Assembly: GCA_021846505.1 (NCBI GenBank)
Contig: JAJZWV010000007.1
Coordinates: forward strand, 1 to 64,000
Length of the DNA: 64,000 nucleotides
Source of the DNA: Bacillota bacterium
GTDB taxonomy: Bacteria > Bacillota > Sulfobacillia > Sulfobacillales > JAIMBI01
Direction of reading: 5' to 3'
This document shows, piece after piece, positions 57,935 through 64,000 of this stretch (its first letter is position 1; each line of letters starts with the position of its first letter). The notes under the pieces were generated by a model. That model ran no database searches. It saw nothing but the letters and a program-made list of their open reading frames with translations, and was not told the DNA's origin. The position numbers were made by a program, and so were the translations under genes.

Positions 57935-58900
57935 TTACGTGGCGAAGCCCACCCGGTCAGTGCGAGGGCCGGCGGGATCCCGCTTGATGAACCCCGTCAT
58001 GCAATGGACGGCGCCACCGCCACGCATCACTTCGTCAAATGGAATGGTAATGACCTCGACGCCATTTTTCTCGAGAAGATCCTGACTGTCCGGGAATCCC
58101 TCTGGCATCACCACGCGGCGCGGCCCGAGGGCGACGAAGTTGGTTCCCAGCCGCCCTACTTCGTCAAGATTCGCCGCCTCGATGAGGGTGAAGCCGCGGT
58201 CCAGCAGCGTCCGCCGAAGATCCCACGTGGCGAGCCACGGCGAGATAACCAGCACGTGGTAGTCGACAGCGCTGATGAACCCGTCGATGTGGATCTGCCC
58301 GTACGGACATTGGATAGGGATAATGGTCTCGACGCCCAGCGTTCGAAGCTCTTGCATCACCTGCCGAGCGCCCTCCGCGTTGGTCCGGCTGCTGGTGCCG
58401 ATGAGGCAGGTGGTCCGGTCCATCCACATCACATTTGAGCCTTCGTACAGACCGCTGCCGTTCACGGTCTTTAAAACCGGCACCCCCAGCCGCAGGAGGT
58501 TCGCCGCCACGGCTCGCTCCTCTCCGCGGCGCTGGCGCGTGGCCGGTCGGGCAATGATGGCCCCTTCTGGCGTCATCGTGTACAAGTCCCGCATGTAGAC
58601 GGCATTCGGCCGATCAGTCCGCTGTCCTTCCATCAGATGCACCACCACGCCATTCTCGCGGTAGACGTTCACGAGGGCGTCAAACTGTGCGCGGAAGCGT
58701 CCCGCGTCAACCGGGGCGTCGTAAAGCCACTGGTCATAGGTGCTGGGCGTAATAAGGTCAAGCTCCGGACCTGGTCGGTGCATCAGCACCGACCGAAGCC
58801 AACCTACCTCCGAGTCGCAGTAAAAGTCTCCCCACAACTCCGCCTGACTTTCGGCAAATGGGCGCTCATCCGGAAGCCATCGATCCCCCAGCACGCGCAT
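57935..58900 (-). CDS. amidinotransferase/arginine deiminase/DDAH-family protein
   Basis: NAVYMRDLYTMTPEG, IHIDGFISAVDYHVL, MRGGGAVHCMTG catalytic motifs. Confidence 0.9.
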   Translation of the reverse strand: MRVLGDRWLPDERPFAESQAELWGDFYCDSEVGWLRSVLMHRPGPELDLITPSTYDQWLYDAPVDAGRFRAQFDALVNVYRENGVVVHLMEGQRTDRPNAVYMRDLYTMTPEGAIIARPATRQRRGEERAVAANLLRLGVPVLKTVNGSGLYEGSNVMWMDRTTCLIGTSSRTNAEGARQVMQELRTLGVETIIPIQCPYGQIHIDGFISAVDYHVLVISPWLATWDLRRTLLDRGFTLIEAANLDEVGRLGTNFVALGPRRVVMPEGFPDSQDLLEKNGVEVITIPFDEVMRGGGAVHCMTGFIKRDPAGPRTDRVGFAT

Positions 58901-58934
58901 GCCGCCATCCTCCTTGGGACCCCGGTCAAACTTG

Positions 58935-59810
58935 TTAGAGACCGCGCGCTTCCTGGATTCCCTCGAGAATAGCCACCGCCACATCGCGTCCGAGACGGGC
59001 CGACTTCGCCTCGGGGTCGCCGTCCGGGTTCACCGCCGCGATGGAGAAGGCCACCACCGGCACGGTGCGGCCCGTGGCCCGACAGGAGTCAATAAGCGCC
59101 TGGCGCTCCGGCCAATACGGCGCCGGCGTGTTTACGCCCGGCGCCTCTGGTCCGGCCACGTCCATATCGATGTGGAGATACCAGGCCGGAGCGTTCTGCC
59201 GATGCGGAGCCAGTGCAACACGCGTGCTCTCCGCATTTAGCGCGCGGGCATCGAGATGGATGAGCCCTTCCCGCTGGATGGCAGCCTTCTCGGCTTGATC
59301 CAGATCGCTCGTGCCAAACAGCGCTGCCGCCCGCGGGGGAATGGGCTCAGCCTGGCCGGTGGCCTCACGCCAGTCCTGAAGGTCCCAGCCCAGCGCCACC
59401 GCAAAGGGCATCCCCCCCCAGCGACCGGTCTCGGTCGTGGCCATGGTATTGATATCGCCATGAGCGTCATACCACACCATGCCAACGCCGCCGAACTTCC
59501 GATAGATGCCCCCCGCCACGCCCGGCGCGTGCGTGCAGTCGCCCTGCAGCGCCAGGACCACGGTCTCCGGATCTTGGAACGCCTGCAGCACCAGATCGCT
59601 TTCGGATTGATTCAGCCGACCCAGATTCGTGACCACATCCCGCGTGCGCTCCGAGACGGGAAGGTTCGCCCAGACCGGGTCCATCACCGTGTGCCCATGT
59701 TGCTTCAGCGTGTCAATCAGCCCGTGGCGGAGGTGAAATTCCGGACCCTTCGCGTACCCCCACTTAGCCACGTCGTGGGCGTACGGCACGGCCACAATCT
59801 GAACCTTCAC
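58935..59810 (-). CDS. arginase/agmatinase-family protein
   Basis: ALQGDCTHAPGVAGG, VWYDAHGDINT, LHIDMDVAGPEAPGVNTP. Confidence 0.88.
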   Translation of the reverse strand: MKVQIVAVPYAHDVAKWGYAKGPEFHLRHGLIDTLKQHGHTVMDPVWANLPVSERTRDVVTNLGRLNQSESDLVLQAFQDPETVVLALQGDCTHAPGVAGGIYRKFGGVGMVWYDAHGDINTMATTETGRWGGMPFAVALGWDLQDWREATGQAEPIPPRAAALFGTSDLDQAEKAAIQREGLIHLDARALNAESTRVALAPHRQNAPAWYLHIDMDVAGPEAPGVNTPAPYWPERQALIDSCRATGRTVPVVAFSIAAVNPDGDPEAKSARLGRDVAVAILEGIQEARGL

Positions 59811-60178
59811 CGCGGTCCCCCTTACTGCCCTTCGGGATCCCGCTGAACGCATGCCCCGAAGAGAATCTCCCCATATCATAGCATGGGGGATTTTGCACGC
59901 TGGCGGCGGAGGAGCCGCTTGGAAGGCGGGCACCGCGCCCAGTTGTCCAAGGCATCCCCGGCGTCAACAGCCCTCGGGGTTTTATAGGGTGGAATCCAGA
60001 CTCTGGGCAACGGCCACGTATTGTGTCGCGGCGCGCTCCTGCACCGCAAAGCCCCGGGCGCCGCCCCTTCCTGTGGGCCAAGTGCCATGCGGTCGTGCGC
60101 CGGCCCGAGGGGGAGCCGCGCGGCGACGCGCCGGGCATGGCCTCTCCGCTTCGCGTGGACTCAACGGAGTAAGTGCCG

Positions 60179-61339
60179 CTAGGAGAGGGCGTGGCGAAAG
60201 TCAGCGATGATGTCCGACACCTGTTCAATGCCGACGGAGATCCGCACCACGCTGTCATCAATTCCCACGGCCGCCTTTTCCTCCGCCGACAGCTCGCGGT
60301 GCGATGCCACCGCAGGATGCGACACCGTCGTGGCGATATCTCCCAGGCTGGGCACGAAACGCACCAGCTGGAGGCGCCGCACCATTCGCTGCACGGCTGC
60401 ATAGCCTCCGTCCACGGACAGGGACACAATCGACCCAAACCCGCGCGACAGCAGGCGCCGGGCCACTTCGTGATCGGGGTGGGACGAGAGGCCGGGGTAG
60501 TACACGCGGCGCACACCCGCCATGCCCTCCAGCGCGGCAGCCAGCTGAAGCGCGTTAGCGCTGGAGCGCTCCATTCTGAGGGCCAGCGTGCGCACCCCGC
60601 GGAGAGCCAGCCACGCGGCCAGCGGATCTGGCGTGAACCCCGCAGAGTCCACAATGCGGTTTACCTCCGCAATGCGTGCCCGGGAGCCGGCCACCACGCC
60701 CAAGATTAGGTCGCTGTGGCCCCCCATAAATTTCGTGACCGAATGGGCAACCAAGTCGGCTCCCAAGGTCGCGGGGCGAGCATGAAATGGAGTCGCGAAG
60801 GTGTTGTCAACCAGCACCGGCACACCGTGCTGATGGGCCAAGGTGATGATGTCGTCCAGCGGACTGACGCGACCCAGCGGATTCGAAATGCTTTCCACGA
60901 CCAGTACGGTCTCCGGCCCGTCCAGGGCTCCCTCAAGCTCCTGGAGATTGTGGGTGTCCACCCACTCCATGTGGCAACCGTAGCGGCCCAGGATGCTGCG
61001 GCTGATGCCGACCGTGCCTCCGTAGATTTCCCGCGACAGCAATATGCGGGCCGGGCCGGAGGTGAGTGCCATAATGGCCGTCAGCAGGCTTGCCGTACCG
61101 GAGGCAGTGACCACGGCCGCCTCGGTCTCCTCCAGCGACGCGGTCAGCTGCGCAAGCGCGTCGAAGTTGGGGTTGCCGCCGCGGGTGTAGGAAAATCCCT
61201 GGCGCTGTCCGCCCAAGAGGGCATCGACTTCGTCAATATCTGTGAAGGCATACACGGACGTCTGGAAGATTGGCGCGGCCACGGCGTTTCCGGGGGTCGG
61301 CACCTCCTGCCGCCCCGCGACCTTGGTGAAGAAATCCAT
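60179..61339 (-). CDS. Cys/Met-metabolism PLP-dependent enzyme (trans-sulfuration/gamma-lyase family)
   Basis: YTRGGNPNFDALAQLTASLEETEAAVVTASG...DNTFATPFHARPATLGADLVAHSVTKFMGGHSD. Confidence 0.92.
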   Translation of the reverse strand: MDFFTKVAGRQEVPTPGNAVAAPIFQTSVYAFTDIDEVDALLGGQRQGFSYTRGGNPNFDALAQLTASLEETEAAVVTASGTASLLTAIMALTSGPARILLSREIYGGTVGISRSILGRYGCHMEWVDTHNLQELEGALDGPETVLVVESISNPLGRVSPLDDIITLAHQHGVPVLVDNTFATPFHARPATLGADLVAHSVTKFMGGHSDLILGVVAGSRARIAEVNRIVDSAGFTPDPLAAWLALRGVRTLALRMERSSANALQLAAALEGMAGVRRVYYPGLSSHPDHEVARRLLSRGFGSIVSLSVDGGYAAVQRMVRRLQLVRFVPSLGDIATTVSHPAVASHRELSAEEKAAVGIDDSVVRISVGIEQVSDIIADFRHALS

Positions 61340-61674
61340 CGGCGCCTCCCCTATAAAGCTCTTGGCATCATAAAGTTGTCCAGCGAAAGCCTCCAGTACA
61401 CCTCGGCCGCCGGCTTCTTCCTATCGGACCGAAGGAGCGCGGCAACTCCACCCGCTACATCACGAGCCCTTCGCCCACCTGTGATTTCTCTGCTGTGCCC
61501 ACCTGATCCGGGCGTCGGGAGCCTCGCACTCCTTGCAGATTTTCCGAGGGTGCCACCCGGGCGCACGCGCGGGCGCCGCTTGCTGATTGTACACTAAAGG
61601 TGGCTGGGGCGGGCCGGGGCGCAGGCGTGCGGCGGCGCCGCTCACGAGTAGGTTGCGGAACGGGAGGTCTCTGG

Positions 61675-62814
61675 GTGTATGACTTAGTGATTATCGGCGG
61701 TGGCGTCTGGGGCGTTGCGGCGGCGCTGGCGGCGGTTGAGTCTCGTCAGGGATCGGTGCTGCTGCTCGAAGCCCAGCCGGCGGCGGCCAGCGAGAGCAGC
61801 GCTAAGGCAGGCGGAATCGTATCGGACCTCGTGGCTAATCCTGATGATCAGCGCTGGGTTATGCGAAGTCGGGAGCTGTTTCGGTTGGCCCAGGCCGCCA
61901 GCGGGGATCCGACGATGATTCGGCAGGACGGGATGCTGTCGCTGGGCCCGGCTTCCCATCGCTCCGTGATGGCAGACCTCGTCGCCAGCCTCCGCAGCCG
62001 CCACATCCCCGTAGAGGAGTGGCCGATTCAGGAGATCCGGCGCCGCTTTCCCCAGCTGGACCGTGTCGACGACACGCTGTATGGCGTGTGGACACCCGAT
62101 GATTGGCATGTCAATCCCACCGCCTACGCCTTCGCCGCGCTGGACCGCGCTAAGGCGCTTGGCCTGGCGGTGCGCCTGTCATACCGAGTCCAGCGCCTGC
62201 ACGCCGAGGATCGGGAGGTTCAGATCGAAGGCCCGGGCGACCCGATCCATGCCGCCCGCGTCCTGGTGGCAGCGGGGACGTGGACACGCAAGCTGACTCA
62301 GACGGCCGGGATCGACTTGCCGTTCCGACCTTACCGAACCCAACTGGCTTCGCTCGACATTTCAGGTGGGTATGACCTGCCAATTGTGCGGAACTTGGCC
62401 ACGGACCTCTATCTGGTGCCGGATGGGCCGCACAACTTGCTTGTCGGCGATGGAACGCAGCTGTGGGAACATGATCCCGACGATTATCGAACCACGGGAG
62501 ACCCCGAGTTTGAACAGGAGGTGGCAGCAGGCCTGCTGGCGCTGTCCTCTCGCGGTGAGAGGGCCCGCCTGCGACGGTCGTGGGCGGGGCTCTGCGGCGC
62601 CACCCCAGACCGGCGGCCGCTCATCGGACCCGTGTGCGAGCGCCTGTGGGTGGCCTGCGGGGACAGCGGCTTTGGGATTAAGCGCGGCCCAGCCATCGGT
62701 GAACTCGCGGCCAAGATTGCGCTGGGTCTGGCGCCTCAGCCCCCTCACCTGCTCCCGCACCGGTTTGCCAACGTGGACTTTCCCTTGCGGCCCGGCAGTG
62801 GCGGCTCGCTGTGA
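61675..62814 (+). CDS. FAD-dependent oxidoreductase (DAO/glycine oxidase family)
   Basis: VYDLVIIGGGVWGVAAALAA...VRLSYRVQRLHAEDREVQIEG...AAGTWTRKL. Confidence 0.9.
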   Translation: MYDLVIIGGGVWGVAAALAAVESRQGSVLLLEAQPAAASESSAKAGGIVSDLVANPDDQRWVMRSRELFRLAQAASGDPTMIRQDGMLSLGPASHRSVMADLVASLRSRHIPVEEWPIQEIRRRFPQLDRVDDTLYGVWTPDDWHVNPTAYAFAALDRAKALGLAVRLSYRVQRLHAEDREVQIEGPGDPIHAARVLVAAGTWTRKLTQTAGIDLPFRPYRTQLASLDISGGYDLPIVRNLATDLYLVPDGPHNLLVGDGTQLWEHDPDDYRTTGDPEFEQEVAAGLLALSSRGERARLRRSWAGLCGATPDRRPLIGPVCERLWVACGDSGFGIKRGPAIGELAAKIALGLAPQPPHLLPHRFANVDFPLRPGSGGSL

Positions 62815-62923
62815 AGACTCGCGCAGCGTCTGCCCCTTTCGGCCGCACGGCCGCCTGCGAGGCGAGAGCTGAGAGATGTGCGCCAGGTGCGCCTCGCCAC
62901 CGACGCGGCTCCCGTACACAAAA

Positions 62924-62976
62924 TGCCACCCTACGCGGCCCCCCGGGATAACCGGGGAGCGCGGCGCAGGGTGGCA
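62924..62976 (-). terminator. strong hairpin terminator for APC permease gene
   Basis: TGCCACCCTacGCGG...CCCCCGG-gataa-CCGGGG...GCGCAGGGTGGCA; minus strand continues TTTTGTG. Confidence 0.75.
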
Positions 62977-62991
62977 CCTCGCGTCTTAGCC

Positions 62992-64000
62992 TTACGCGCT
63001 CGCGTCCGAGAAGTCCATGTCGCGTCCGCCCATGTAGTCCTCGAGGCTCTGAGTCCGATAGGCCGAGGCCACGCCCCAGTAGTAGAACGCGACCGCGCCG
63101 ACAAACACGATGATCGTATCAAACGGGAAGGGGATCACGTTCACATCGCCCGAGCCAAACGACCCGAGCAGGCTCATGAGCGCCATAAACACCATAAACC
63201 CGATCATCCACAACCCCGACTTCAGGTCGCGGGCCGGCAGGTTGTTGGCCCGCCGATAGAACAGGTAGATGATGATGCCCACAGCGACTACTCCCAACAC
63301 CTGCGGAACCAGTGGCCATCCGCTCCAAAACAGGAGAAGGGCTCCGATGCCGAAGGCGGCGGGCCCAACCCAGCGGGCGTGATTCCCAAGGCTGAAAGGC
63401 CGGCGCAGGTCCGGTGCGACTTTGCGTAGCCCACCCAGCGACACCCCGCCGAACGAGAACGTAAAGCCCGAAGCCGCAGACAGGATGCCCACCATCGCCC
63501 CCCACGACGGGAAGGGCAGGAGGGCCAGCATCCCCACGACGAGCGCGACGAACATGCCGTTCTTGGGCACCCCCGCGTTGTTGAGCTTCAAGAGCCCCTT
63601 GGGCCCGTAGCCATTCTTGGGAATCGCGTACAGGACGCGGGCCGTGGTGGCCGTATACACAAGGCCTGTCCCGCCCGGGGACAGGACCGCGTCGCCGTAC
63701 AGCAGCGCGGCCAGCACACCGAGGTTCAGCGCGGCGGCCAGCTGTGCAAACGGGGAAGAGAAGCTGACGTGCGCCCAGCCTTTGACGAGGTCCGGCTGGC
63801 TCAGTGCAACCAGGAAGGCAATTTGCAGCAGTGTGTAAATCACGATGGCGGACAGGATAACGGTGATGATGGCTCGTGGCACGTCGTGCTTGGGGTTCTT
63901 GCCCTCGGCCGCGAGATCCAGCGACTGCCGAAATCCGGTGTAGGCAAAGAGAATGCCCCCGATGGAGATGGCCACCAAGACACCATGAAAGCCATACGGC
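62992..64000 (-). CDS. APC-superfamily amino acid permease (partial, runs off right edge)
   Basis: AYTGFRQSLDLAAEGKNPKHDVPRAIITVILSAIVIYTLLQIAFL...TATTARVLYAIPKNGYGPKGL. Confidence 0.9.
   Translation of the reverse strand, partial: PYGFHGVLVAISIGGILFAYTGFRQSLDLAAEGKNPKHDVPRAIITVILSAIVIYTLLQIAFLVALSQPDLVKGWAHVSFSSPFAQLAAALNLGVLAALLYGDAVLSPGGTGLVYTATTARVLYAIPKNGYGPKGLLKLNNAGVPKNGMFVALVVGMLALLPFPSWGAMVGILSAASGFTFSFGGVSLGGLRKVAPDLRRPFSLGNHARWVGPAAFGIGALLLFWSGWPLVPQVLGVVAVGIIIYLFYRRANNLPARDLKSGLWMIGFMVFMALMSLLGSFGSGDVNVIPFPFDTIIVFVGAVAFYYWGVASAYRTQSLEDYMGGRDMDFSDASA

Noticed and set aside
61340-61600. Possible T-box/SAM/glycine riboswitch between the PLP lyase and FAD oxidoreductase genes (GGGTGGCACC on the minus strand; CCGAAGGAGC...GCAACTCC on the plus strand)
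   Set aside because: Only short motif fragments match. The T-box-like motif sits too near the possible promoter to have a specifier domain, and the glycine or SAM cores are incomplete.
1-64000. tRNA, rRNA, CRISPR arrays, classical phage or restriction-modification/defence islands
   Set aside because: No T-loop/anticodon patterns, rRNA cores, regularly spaced repeats or phage structural/defence proteins were recognised; a tRNAscan-SE, CRISPR finder and HMM search would be needed to exclude them fully.

Overview
High-GC chromosomal window, probably from a monoderm Bacillota-like bacterium (inferred from the LCP protein, a DUF1540 protein and a ydaO-type c-di-AMP riboswitch). The main content is a ~26 kb glycan/exopolysaccharide locus (~1-28 kb). 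It holds a MurJ-like flippase, three glycosyltransferases, two priming sugar-phosphate transferases, a UXS-like decarboxylase, a WbpA/B/D/E/I-like set for UDP-ManNAc3NAcA-type sugars, a FlaA1/PglF-like dehydratase and a PglE-like aminotransferase. A c-di-AMP riboswitch/osmolyte ABC operon, a cytochrome P450, a GGDEF protein and a peptidoglycan-binding-repeat protein are interspersed. The rest is transport, signalling and metabolic genes, an LCP protein, DinB, ArsC and a right-end amino-acid/guanidino-compound cluster (arginase family, amidinotransferase family, Cys/Met PLP enzyme, FAD oxidoreductase, APC permease). An IS630-type transposase start abuts a 5'-truncated MFS gene at the left edge. 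Two zones (39.5-41.8 kb and 53.9-57.9 kb) are rich in decayed genes, and several of these are broken by 1-nt changes in G/C homopolymers. I recognised no rRNA, tRNA or CRISPR array. All functional calls come from reading motifs by eye; no database search was run.
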